DNA from: Actinomadura sp. CNU-125
GTDB lineage: Bacteria > Actinomycetota > Actinomycetes > Streptosporangiales > Streptosporangiaceae
Assembly: GCF_001942465.1 (NCBI RefSeq)
Contig: NZ_MKJY01000111.1
Span: 1-64,000, forward strand
DNA length: 64,000 bases
Direction of reading: 5' to 3'
Below the pieces are notes generated by a model, which was not told the DNA's origin, searched no databases, and saw only the letters and a program-made list of their open reading frames with translations. Positions 35,655 to 42,833 of this stretch are shown piece by piece; positions within the stretch are counted from its first letter, which is position 1, and each line of letters opens with the position of its first letter. Position numbers and translations under genes: made by a program.

Positions 35655-35763
35655 CAGCGCACGCGCGTCCCGCGGTCATCGACGTCCTCACGCGATGCCC
35701 GCCCCGCCCGGCGGCGGACGCCCCGGGGAGCCGCACCGTCAACTGGACGCGTCACTCCGCCGA
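35655..35763 (+). pseudogene. Remnant of an Imm-5-like gene 3' end
   Basis: About 80% similar at base level to 5150-5261, the end of the intact Imm-5-like gene. Recognisable protein pieces are AHARPAVIDVLTR and, after a shift, PPAPPGGGRPGE and LDASLR. The former stop has become CGA. It abuts the sigma-factor relic, so two unrelated gene ends have been joined here. The remainder of the 303-base gap, 35764-35829, shows nothing identifiable. Confidence 0.75.
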
Positions 35764-35829
35764 TCACCGGCGAGGTGCGCGATCTCCGCGCCCGCCCGGC
35801 TCCTCCGCCGAGGTCCGCGGAACATCGCC

Positions 35830-36198
35830 TCAGACGCGGCCTCGGCCGAACGTCCGCTGCACCGCGATGCGCGCGAGCCAGCCGAGTCCGGCGGTGAAGA
35901 GCGGCGGCCACACGATGGGTCCGAAGGTGTAACCGACGATCACCGCGAGCGGGATCCACACGCGGTTGACGGCCTGGTAGAGGACGCCCGGCGACCGCGC
36001 CCCGGCGAACCGCGCCAGGTCGGGCAACGCGAAGAACAGCAGCGCGGCGCCTGTCGTCGGCAAGCCGTACTTGAAGCTTTCGAAAGCCGCGAACGCGACC
36101 AGGAACAACGCGAACGCTCCCCAGCCGATCTTCCGCGGCAGACCGACATCACCCGAAACGCCCTGTTGCGGATCGTCCGGCGCATGCTCAGCGGTCAC
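35830..36198 (-). CDS. Small membrane protein, DUF4260-like
   Basis: 122 residues with about three to four hydrophobic helices after a 22-residue polar start. The order FFALPDLARFAGARSPGVLYQAVNR, a hydrophobic helix, and GLGWLARIAVQRTFGRGRV matches DUF4260 proteins of unknown function, which share the closing helix with a conserved RxxGxG-like end. Possible integral membrane protein; role unknown. Confidence 0.6.
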   Translation of the reverse strand: MTAEHAPDDPQQGVSGDVGLPRKIGWGAFALFLVAFAAFESFKYGLPTTGAALLFFALPDLARFAGARSPGVLYQAVNRVWIPLAVIVGYTFGPIVWPPLFTAGLGWLARIAVQRTFGRGRV

Positions 36199-36248
36199 GC
36201 GTTGAGTCTAAGCCCAAGATCGTCCCGTGGCCCCGGGGTCGTTCCCCA

Positions 36249-37148
36249 TCAGCGGCTCAGCGGGGTCTCCGTCTCCACCCGCGCCAGCTTCTCGGGGTTG
36301 CGCACATGGTAGGCGCCGGTGACCAGCCCCTCCTCGACCCGCACCGCCACCACGCCGTCGACCTCCCCGTCGATCCGGACGAGCAGCCCCGGGCCGCCGT
36401 TGACCTGCACCAGCTCGACCGTCCTGTGCGCCCGCTTCCACCAGCCGACGGCCAGCAGGCGGGCGACCTCGTCCGCGCCCACGACGGGGCGCGGCAGTGC
36501 GTGCGTGACTCCGCCGCCGTCGCTGAGGGCGACGACGTCCGGCGCGAGGACGTCGAGCAGACGCTGCAGGTCGCCGGTTTCGACCGCCCGCTGGAAAGCC
36601 TGCAGCGCCGCCCGGGTCTGGGCCGGGGACGCGACGCCGCGCGGGCGGCGCGCGGCGACGTGCGTCCGCGCCCGGTAGGCGAGCTGGCGGACCGCCGCCG
36701 GGGACTTGTCGACGGCCTCCGCGATCTCGTCGTACCCCAGGTCGAACACCTCGCGGAGCACGAACACCGCCCGCTCCACCGGCTGCAGCGTCTCCATGAC
36801 CAGCAGCATCGCCATCGACACGTTCTCGGCCAGCTCGACGTCGTCGGCCACATCGGGCGCGGTCAGCAGCGGTTCGGGCAGCCACGGCCCGACGTAGGAC
36901 TCCCTGCGCCGGCCGAGCGCCCGCAGCCGGTCCAGCGCCTGCCGGGTGACGATCCGCACCAGATAGGCCCGCCGGTCCCGGACGCCGCCCAGATCGACGG
37001 CCACCCACCGCAGCCACGTCTCCTGCAGGACGTCCTCGGCGTCCGCCGCCGAACCGAGCATCTCGTACGCGACCGTGAACAGCAGGTTGCGGTGCGCGAC
37101 GAACACCTCGGTGGCCGAGTCGTCCGTGCCCGTCGATCGTTCGCTCAT
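36249..37148 (-). CDS. ECF41-type RNA polymerase sigma factor (SigJ-like)
   Basis: 299 residues from ATG 37148 (GTG 37184 would lie on the transcription start). Sigma region 2 (HRNLLFTVAYEMLGSAADAEDVLQET) and region 4 (YDEIAEAVDKSPAAVRQLAYRAR) are followed by a SnoaL-like C-terminal extension. That extension carries SDGGG and NPEKL, corresponding to the DGGGK and NPDKL motifs that define ECF41 factors, where the extension tunes activity instead of a separate anti-sigma. A perfect ECF41 promoter lies upstream, so it is probably self-activating. Divergent from a DHA2 efflux gene. Confidence 0.88.
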   Translation of the reverse strand: MSERSTGTDDSATEVFVAHRNLLFTVAYEMLGSAADAEDVLQETWLRWVAVDLGGVRDRRAYLVRIVTRQALDRLRALGRRRESYVGPWLPEPLLTAPDVADDVELAENVSMAMLLVMETLQPVERAVFVLREVFDLGYDEIAEAVDKSPAAVRQLAYRARTHVAARRPRGVASPAQTRAALQAFQRAVETGDLQRLLDVLAPDVVALSDGGGVTHALPRPVVGADEVARLLAVGWWKRAHRTVELVQVNGGPGLLVRIDGEVDGVVAVRVEEGLVTGAYHVRNPEKLARVETETPLSR

Positions 37149-37190
37149 ACCCGGCTCCCGCCCGTCCGCTCGTCCCGGCAACACGCACTA

Positions 37191-37217
37191 GACGACGCTC
37201 GCCGCCGATTTGTGACA
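37191..37217 (-). promoter_or_regulatory. ECF41-type promoter of the sigma-factor gene
   Basis: Minus strand: TGTCACA (37211-37217), 16-base spacer, CGTC (37191-37194). This is the published ECF41 promoter consensus (TGTCACA-n16-CGTC) and sits 43 bases before the sigma gene's ATG. Confidence 0.8.
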
Positions 37218-37323
37218 TCCGCGCGCGATGAACCACGTCACACTTCCGCGCCCGTTACGGGGCCCGGCCCACCGGCGTCTCGTGAACGTCAGGACACGAG
37301 GAACCACGAGCAAGGACGAAGTC

Positions 37324-38799
37324 ATGGCAACCACGAAGGCCCAAGCCTCCCCGCGCCGCTGGGCCGCGCTGTTCTTCATAGCGTTGGCCCAGCTCATGAT
37401 CGTGCTGGACGGGACGGTCGTGAACATCGCGCTGCCGTCGCTCCAACGCGACCTGGGGATCTCCGACGGCGACCGGCAGTGGATCATCACCGCCTACACG
37501 CTCGCGTTCGGCAGCCTGCTGCTCCTCGGCGGCCGGATCGCCGACTACACCGGCCGCAAACGGACATTCCTCATCGGACTGCTCGGCTTCGCCGCCGCCT
37601 CCGCGCTCGGCGGCGCGGCGAACGGCTTCGAGATGCTGCTGATCGCCCGCGTCCTGCAGGGCGCGTTCGCCGCGCTGCTCGGACCGTCCGCGCTGTCCCT
37701 CCTCACCGTGACGTTCACCGACCCGAAGGAGCGCGCCAAGGCGTTCGGGGTCTGGGGCGCCGTCACCGCCGTGGGCGGCGCGATCGGGCTGCTGGCCGGC
37801 GGCGCGCTCACCGACTACCTGGACTGGCGCTGGTGCCTGTACGTCAGCGTCCCGATCGCCCTGATCGCGGCCGTCGGCGGGTACGCGCTGCTCGCCGAGT
37901 CGCGGAGCGAGGGCGCGGCCCGCCTCGACGTCCCCGGCGTCGTGCTGGTGACGGGCGGACTCGTCGCGATCGTGTACGGGACGGGCCGGGCGGAGTCCGA
38001 CGGCTGGGACTCGGCGATCGTCCTCGGCCTCCTGGCCGCGGGCGCGCTGCTGCTCGCCGCGTTCGCGCTCGTCGAGAGCCGGGTGCCGCAGCCGATGCTC
38101 CCGCCCCGCCTGATCGCCGACCGGACCCGCGGCGGCGCCTACCTGAGCGTCGGACTCGCCATGCTCGGCATGTTCGGAGCGTTCCTGTTCATGACCTACT
38201 ACGCGCAGGCCGTCAAGGGATACTCCCCGATCCGGACGGGCGTGGCCTTCCTCCCGATGACCGTGGCGGTCCTGGTGTCGGCGGGCGGGCTCACCACCCG
38301 CCTCCTGCCCAAGGTCGCCCCGCGAACCCTGATCGTGCCGGGCCTCCTGCTGATCGCGTCCGGCATGCTGTGGCTGCGCACGATGGAGACCGACACGTCC
38401 TATGTCGAAGGCATGCTGGCCTCGGGCCTCCTGCTCGGCCTCGGAGCGGGCATGATCATGCCGGTGGCCTTCAACTACGCCACCCACAACGTGGACGAAC
38501 GCGACGCGGGCATCGCCTCGGCCAGCGTCAACACCGCGCAGCAGGTCAGCAGCTCGATCGGGACCGCGCTGCTCAACACCATCGCCACCGGCGCCACCGC
38601 GACCTACCTGGCCGCGCACGGCCCGTCCCTGGCCAGGGAAGCGATGCTGGAAGGCTTCATAACGGCCGGCACGTGGGCCGCGGGCATCCTCCTGACCGGC
38701 GCTCTGATCGTCGCCGTCCTGATGAACACCCCGCGCCCCGCGACGTCGCCCGAACCGACATCGCCGAAACCCCAACGGTCACCGGCCCGTCACGTGTAG
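37324..38799 (+). CDS. MFS transporter, DHA2 family drug:H+ antiporter type
   Basis: 491 residues with about 14 membrane helices. DHA2 signatures: LDGTVVNIALPSLQRDLGISDG (motif D region in helix 1), GGRIADYTGRKRTFL (motif A) and a mid-protein GVWGAVTAVGGAIGLLAGG (motif C). Exports small hydrophobic compounds with proton entry. AAGGA precedes the ATG. It is divergent from the ECF41 sigma factor and overlaps the convergent DUF6644-like gene by 10 bases. Substrate unknown. Confidence 0.87.
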   Translation: MATTKAQASPRRWAALFFIALAQLMIVLDGTVVNIALPSLQRDLGISDGDRQWIITAYTLAFGSLLLLGGRIADYTGRKRTFLIGLLGFAAASALGGAANGFEMLLIARVLQGAFAALLGPSALSLLTVTFTDPKERAKAFGVWGAVTAVGGAIGLLAGGALTDYLDWRWCLYVSVPIALIAAVGGYALLAESRSEGAARLDVPGVVLVTGGLVAIVYGTGRAESDGWDSAIVLGLLAAGALLLAAFALVESRVPQPMLPPRLIADRTRGGAYLSVGLAMLGMFGAFLFMTYYAQAVKGYSPIRTGVAFLPMTVAVLVSAGGLTTRLLPKVAPRTLIVPGLLLIASGMLWLRTMETDTSYVEGMLASGLLLGLGAGMIMPVAFNYATHNVDERDAGIASASVNTAQQVSSSIGTALLNTIATGATATYLAAHGPSLAREAMLEGFITAGTWAAGILLTGALIVAVLMNTPRPATSPEPTSPKPQRSPARHV

Positions 38800-39275
38800 G
38801 CGATCAGCCGCCCGCAGACGATCACGATCGTCCAGGTGGCGAGGGAGACGAGCCCGGCCGCACGGGCGGACGGCGGCGGCCGGGCGTCGACGTCCCAGTC
38901 CCGAACCGTGCGGAACACACCGGTGTGGAAGAGCCAGATGTTCAGGCCCGCCGCTCCGATGAGGAGGACCTTGACCTGGAACGCGGTGTTGTGCGCGACC
39001 TGCGAGGCGTTGGCCGAGAACAGGAGGAACCCGCTCGACGCGGTGAGGGCGAAGGCCGCGCGGGACCACGGGAGCGCGTGCCGGGCCAGCGCCGTGACCG
39101 GCAGCCGCCGGGAGGCGCCCAGCAGCCGCAGATCGAAGATCGCGATCGCGCCGAACAGCATCGCCAGCCCGACGAGGTGGACCGACCCGGTCAGCGCGTA
39201 CGTCCACCGCCCGTCGCGCACCGCGACGGCCGGCGCGGTCCCTTCGAGCCAGACCAGGACGCCGTCCGGGCTCAC
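38790..39275 (-). CDS. Four-helix membrane protein, DUF6644-like
   Basis: 161 residues from a GTG that overlaps the upstream gene's stop (GTGA). About four membrane helices with conserved His in SVHLVGLAMLFGAIAIFDLRLLG, HALPWSR, SANASQVAHNTAFQVK and WLFHTGVF, which could bind heme or metal. The pattern recalls the DUF6644 family that accompanies DUF6152 proteins, as here. Function unknown. Confidence 0.6.
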   Translation of the reverse strand: MSPDGVLVWLEGTAPAVAVRDGRWTYALTGSVHLVGLAMLFGAIAIFDLRLLGASRRLPVTALARHALPWSRAAFALTASSGFLLFSANASQVAHNTAFQVKVLLIGAAGLNIWLFHTGVFRTVRDWDVDARPPPSARAAGLVSLATWTIVIVCGRLIAYT

Positions 39276-39878
39276 TGCCCGGCCCGGCGGTTGCGCAGCC
39301 GGATCAGGCCCGCCACCGCCCCCGCCGCGACGAGCGCGCCACCGCCCAGCAGGAACACCGGCGGGTCGTCGTCCGAACGGGCTCCCGGGCCGGGCCGCCG
39401 GGCGGTGTCCAGGCAGCGGTCCACGATGCGGGTGATACTGCCCCGGTACCGGTGGGCGCCTCCCGCCGCGTAGATCATCTGGACGCGCAGCTCGCCCGAG
39501 TACTCGTCCCCCTCGGTGTCGCACCGCCGGTAGACGATCGCCGCGACCTCGTCCCCCACGTTCGGCCGTCCGGGCAGGTCGCCCAGCGTTCCGGTGATGT
39601 CGGGCGGGAGCAGGAGGTCACGGACCTGCCCCGCCCCCTCCGGCACCGGCGGCCCGCCCCACGCGTCGTGCCCCCGCAGCCGCTCCGCGCCGGGCAGCCG
39701 GGACGGGACGGTCAGCCCGGCCGGGACCTCGATCCGCAGTTGCGCGTGCGGATACCCGTACCGCGCCTGGATCACCTGTCCCCGCAGGTAGAGCGGCCTG
39801 CTCGCGTCGTTAGCTCCCGCCGCCCCCGTGGTGCGCGAGCACGCCGTACGACGCGAGGAACCCGATGGGCAGCACCAT
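39272..39878 (-). CDS. Exported DUF6152-like protein (frameshifted)
   Basis: About 202 residues from an ATG with a strong AAGGAGG. The start MVLPIGFLASYGVLAHHGGGG gives a short signal-like hydrophobic stretch ending in the AHHG motif of DUF6152 proteins; LRGQVIQARYGYPHAQLRIEVPA fits the same family's beta domain. A hydrophobic helix with an RLRNRR stop-transfer end lies at the C-terminus. A one-base gain in a G run near 39820 breaks the frame. Likely an envelope protein working with the adjacent DUF6644-like protein. Confidence 0.6.
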
Positions 39879-39966
39879 GCGCCCCCTCCTTTATGCGCGA
39901 ATGCCCCTTTTCTAGAGAGACCCGCATAAAGAAGCGCGAAAGACGGTGGCCCGGAGGCCGTCGGGT

Positions 39967-40557
39967 TCAGCCTTGCTCGGATTGGCGCGCCGCGCGCTCC
40001 AGCCGTCCGCGGTAGTCCGCCCACCAGGCTTCGTCGCCGGGCGCCATGTTGTCGTTGCCGGGCCGCAACCCGACGGTGCCGTCGATCAGTTCGCGGACGA
40101 CGTCGGCGTGACCGGCATGCCGGTCCGTCTCGGCGATCACGTGCACCAGGATTCGGTGGAGCGTCACCTCGTCCCGTCCGGCTCGCCAGTGCGGCACCCG
40201 GCCGACCGCGTCCAGCGCCAGCGCGTCGAGCGTGGCGTCGGAGTGCATCCACGCCCGGCGATACAACCCGAGGATCTGCTCGCGGGACTCGTCGGCGGTC
40301 GCCCACATGTCCGCGTTGATCTCGGCGCCCTCCTCGAACCATGGCATCGCCTCGCCGGACGGCCGACCGAACGTGTCACCGAAGTAGATCAGCTCCATGC
40401 TGGCCACGTGCTTGACCAGGCCCAGCAGGTTGGTGCCGGTCGGCGTCACCGGACGACGGACGTCGTACTCCGACAGCCCGTCCATCTTCCAGACCAGGGC
40501 ATCGCGCCCCGCCTGCAGGTAACGCCGAAGGTCCGCCTTGGGATCCGATCCGCTCAC
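39967..40557 (-). CDS. DinB/DUF664 family protein
   Basis: 196 residues. Four-helix DinB fold with candidate metal-binding His: NLLGLVKHVASMELIYFGDTFG, HRILVHVIAETDRHAGHADVVRELIDG and WWADYRGRLE. This is the actinobacterial DUF664 branch, possibly thiol-dependent transferases using mycothiol. Function in this organism unknown. Located just upstream of a long inverted repeat. Confidence 0.85.
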   Translation of the reverse strand: MSGSDPKADLRRYLQAGRDALVWKMDGLSEYDVRRPVTPTGTNLLGLVKHVASMELIYFGDTFGRPSGEAMPWFEEGAEINADMWATADESREQILGLYRRAWMHSDATLDALALDAVGRVPHWRAGRDEVTLHRILVHVIAETDRHAGHADVVRELIDGTVGLRPGNDNMAPGDEAWWADYRGRLERAARQSEQG

Positions 40558-40627
40558 GCCCGCACTCTCCCACCAACACAGCCAGACAGATCACCGCTCC
40601 AGGTCGCCACCAAGGCCCCATGGTTCC

Positions 40628-40689
40628 GTTGACCTGCGGCGTGTTGCCCTAACTCGGACGCCCATAAGGGCAACACGCCGCAGATCAAC
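40628..40689. terminator. Long inverted repeat, probable terminator
   Basis: Two 23-base arms starting GTTGACCTGCGGCGTGTTGC pair with one mismatch around a 16-base loop. It lies downstream of the DUF397 gene on the minus strand. The stem is longer than ordinary terminators, so a mobile palindromic repeat is an alternative. Confidence 0.55.
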
Positions 40690-40746
40690 ATCTGGGCCGT
40701 CACCCCAGCGGACGTTCGTGGACGCCGCACCCCTCGACGGAGTCGG

Positions 40747-40849
40747 GCTTGGACGGGCGGGTCAGCGCTTCAGGTCGGCCACCAGCGCCGCGAACACATC
40801 CCGACGCACGAGCAACTTCGCCCCGTCCGGATCCTTGCTGTCCCGGACA
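40747..40849 (+). repeat. Direct repeat copy A (3' half of first DUF397 gene)
   Basis: About 103 bases nearly identical to 41021-41122, starting GCTTGGACGGGCGG and ending TCCCGGACA, with about five differences. It covers the C-terminal half of the DUF397 protein and the bases after its stop. Confidence 0.8.
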
Positions 40850-40944
40850 CCGATGTTTCCGGAGAGGGACGCAACCTCCACGCAGTCGCCCCCTTGGGCG
40901 CTGCTGTACTTCGACTTACGCCACTTGATCACGTCCACGTTCAT
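40762..40944 (-). CDS. DUF397 domain protein (first copy)
   Basis: 60 residues from ATG 40944. DUF397 pattern: IKWRKSKYSSAQGGDCVEVA, then VRDSKDPDGAKLLVRRDVF. These small proteins are encoded beside XRE-DUF5753 regulators in mycelial actinobacteria and may modulate them. Near-identical to the second copy in the C-terminal half and different in the N-terminal half. Confidence 0.85.
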   Translation of the reverse strand: MNVDVIKWRKSKYSSAQGGDCVEVASLSGNIGVRDSKDPDGAKLLVRRDVFAALVADLKR

Positions 40945-41020
40945 GGCTTCAGATTGACGTCTGAGATTGCCTGGTGACAAGGACGTAGGGCGCACGAGCG
41001 CCGGCCCTGGGGGATCCGAG

Positions 41021-41122
41021 GCTTGGACGGGCGGTCAGCGCTTCAGGTCGGCCACCAGCGCCGCGAACGCGTCCCGACGCACGAGCAGTTTCGCCCCGTC
41101 CGGATCCTTGCTGTCCCGGACA
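41021..41122 (+). repeat. Direct repeat copy B (3' half of second DUF397 gene)
   Basis: Partner of 40747-40849, offset 274 bases. The sharp change from near-identity to strong divergence at the gene midpoint suggests recent gene conversion or duplication with selection on the N-terminal half. Confidence 0.8.
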
Positions 41123-41211
41123 ACAACCCCGTCGGCGTACTCGGCCAATTCCACGCATTCACCCCCGGTCGACGTGCTCTGGCTCGCCTTGCGCCAGACG
41201 ACTTTGGTCAT
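41035..41211 (-). CDS. DUF397 domain protein (second copy)
   Basis: 58 residues from the ATG at 41211, which overlaps the XRE gene stop (ATGA); a GTG two codons earlier is the longer alternative. Sequence begins MTKVVWRKASQSTSTGGECVEL and ends in the same VRDSKDPDGAKLLVRRD segment as copy one. Coupling to the XRE gene marks it as that regulator's direct partner. Confidence 0.85.
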   Translation of the reverse strand: MTKVVWRKASQSTSTGGECVELAEYADGVVVRDSKDPDGAKLLVRRDAFAALVADLKR

Positions 41212-42017
41212 CTCCACGCCTCCACCTTGGTACGGATCTCGGTCAACGACTGGGCCACAGGGAGCGCAAGCCCCTGAACCTGTCGGAGTGCCTTGCCGAA
41301 GGCTACAAGATCGGACGGTTCGGACATGGTGTATCCCCGTGCGACCGTCTCGACATACGCCACTTGCTGCATGTCCTCCAACGTGGCGATTGTGAATGAG
41401 TGCGTGTTCCCGAGGTGGGTTCCGTCTGACGGGACGACCTGTATCTGCATCCCCTCTTCGATCTTGGCGGCCAGGTGTTCGAGTTGCTCCACCATCACTT
41501 CCGGCTCGCCGACGGGGCGGGTGAGCACCTGGGCGTCCAGGAGGAACAGGACATCCGGCGGTGGCGGGTCCGACCGGGTGAAGATGGCTTGCCTCGACAT
41601 GCGGGCGCTCACCGCGTCCTTGTCACCGTGCAGCATCGCCGCCGCGTAACTCGGAACCTGGAGCAGCCCGTGGACGACGGTGAGGCTGTAGGACGCGAGC
41701 ATGATGGCGTCGCTCTCGACGGCCACCCAGTCGAACCAAACGGGGAACGCCGAGTCCATGGCGAGGTCGTGCCATAGACCGAGGAGCTCTCCGTTCGCCC
41801 CGAGCACTTCGTCCATTTCGGCGGCGAACTTTTCCGTGCACCTGGCGCGTCCGTTCTCGATGGCCCCGATGTACTGGGCCTTAACGCCAGCGCCGTTGTG
41901 CGCGCGCGCCGCGAGTGCCTCTTGGGTTAGGAGCTTCGCGTCGCGGAAGCGCCGGAAGCGTCTTCCGAACGCGAGAAGCGTTGGACTGGTCGAACTCCTT
42001 CTACGGCGACTGCTCAT
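41208..42017 (-). CDS. XRE-family regulator with DUF5753 domain
   Basis: 269 residues from ATG 42017 with GGGAGG upstream. N-terminal XRE helix-turn-helix (LLTQEALAARAHNGAGVKAQYIGAIENG, residues 30-58), then DUF5753 from about 85 (LASYSLTVVHGLLQVPSYAAAML to VAYVETVARGY). This is the class of WhiJ-like regulators associated with DUF397 proteins and development or antibiotic control in Streptomyces. The helix-turn-helix has an unusual insertion (AHNGAGVKA). Divergent from an HATPase gene. Confidence 0.88.
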   Translation of the reverse strand: MSSRRRRSSTSPTLLAFGRRFRRFRDAKLLTQEALAARAHNGAGVKAQYIGAIENGRARCTEKFAAEMDEVLGANGELLGLWHDLAMDSAFPVWFDWVAVESDAIMLASYSLTVVHGLLQVPSYAAAMLHGDKDAVSARMSRQAIFTRSDPPPPDVLFLLDAQVLTRPVGEPEVMVEQLEHLAAKIEEGMQIQVVPSDGTHLGNTHSFTIATLEDMQQVAYVETVARGYTMSEPSDLVAFGKALRQVQGLALPVAQSLTEIRTKVEAWR

Positions 42018-42184
42018 GCGGCGCCTCCCGTCGGGACAGGGCCAAGCGCGCCTCAACCGGACTCAACCGCTTGGGGGGCCGACTGCGCGACTTGGGGTCA
42101 GGACTCCAGTGCTTTGTTACGCAGAGTACATGTCCGGTGGCTCAATGGGACGCGGAATGGCAACCCGATCAGAAGGGCATACCG

Positions 42185-42583
42185 ATGACACTCACAACAC
42201 CGGCGCCGGAGGTTCCTACGCTGGTTCTCGAATCGAGTGAGCGGGCGCCGAAGGCGGCTCGGGAATTCGTGGGCGAACGAATGCGCGAATGGGGTATTTC
42301 CGACGACTACCTCGCACGGTTGGTCACGTGCGAGCTCGTCACCAACGGCTTCCAGCACGGGGAAGGTCCGATCGTCGTGCGGGTGTTCCGGGACGAACGG
42401 GACGGCCTCGTCGTCATCGACGTGTGGGACGGCGGCGCGGGACGTCCGGTGGTGCGTCCCTCGAACTGCGCCGCGACGTCGGGGCGCGGGCTGCTGCTCG
42501 TGTCGGAGCTCGTGCACTCGTGGGGCGTCCGCGAACTGAACGAGGGCGGCAAGGCCACGTGGGCGAAGCTCCTCGCGGGGTGA
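42185..42583 (+). CDS. HATPase_c domain protein (RsbW-like anti-sigma type)
   Basis: 132 residues. GHKL ATPase motifs: N-box CELVTNGFQHGEG, DVWDGGAGRPV (G1) and SGRGLLLVSELVHSWG (G2). Such single-domain kinases may phosphorylate or bind anti-anti-sigma factors; many occur next to XRE-DUF5753/DUF397 modules. GAAGGG precedes the ATG. Overlaps the following small gene by 4 bases (GTGA). Confidence 0.86.
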   Translation: MTLTTPAPEVPTLVLESSERAPKAAREFVGERMREWGISDDYLARLVTCELVTNGFQHGEGPIVVRVFRDERDGLVVIDVWDGGAGRPVVRPSNCAATSGRGLLLVSELVHSWGVRELNEGGKATWAKLLAG

Positions 42584-42792
42584 GCGACGACATCGTGCTG
42601 CTGTTCCTCCGACATCTCCTCCCCGAATGGGCGATCACGCGGGACGTCCACGGCGTCTGGCGGACGATCGGACGGGTGCACGGTGCGGCGTCGTCCGTCG
42701 ACGGGCTGCTCGACGTGATCCGCGCGGCGGATCCCGGCGGGGTGGAGCGGGCCGCCCGTCGGCTCGGCCATGGTGTTGACAAGGTTGGCTAA
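42580..42792 (+). CDS. Small unknown protein coupled to the HATPase gene
   Basis: 70 residues from a GTG that overlaps the HATPase stop (GTGA). Sequence DIVLLFLRHLLPEWAITRDVHGVWRT at the start, helical throughout, with ERAARRLGHGVDKVG at the end. No family recognised. Translational coupling suggests it works with the HATPase. Its 3' end overlaps the promoter of the next operon. Confidence 0.6.
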   Translation: MSDDIVLLFLRHLLPEWAITRDVHGVWRTIGRVHGAASSVDGLLDVIRAADPGGVERAARRLGHGVDKVG

Positions 42793-42822
42793 TGCCCTTA
42801 GCCTTTAGCTAATCGAGTTAGC
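42776..42822 (+). promoter_or_regulatory. Promoter with double operator of the hydrolase-tetR operon
   Basis: TTGACA (42776-42781), 17-base spacer and TAGCCT (42799-42804) make a good promoter. Two inverted repeats, GCTAA-n5-TTAGC, lie at 42788-42802 and 42808-42822, 20 bases apart centre to centre, covering the spacer, -10 and start. Strong candidate operators for the TetR encoded in the operon. Confidence 0.78.
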
Positions 42823-42833
42823 CGGAGGATGTC

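Noticed and set aside
36306..39473. A 1055-residue plus-strand open frame antisense to the sigma factor and overlapping the efflux gene
   Set aside because: Arginine/proline-rich translation without domains; it is a by-product of high third-position G+C opposite and out of frame with real genes.
40628..40689. Terminal inverted repeats of an insertion sequence
   Set aside because: The arms are only 16 bases apart, with no transposase between or beside them.
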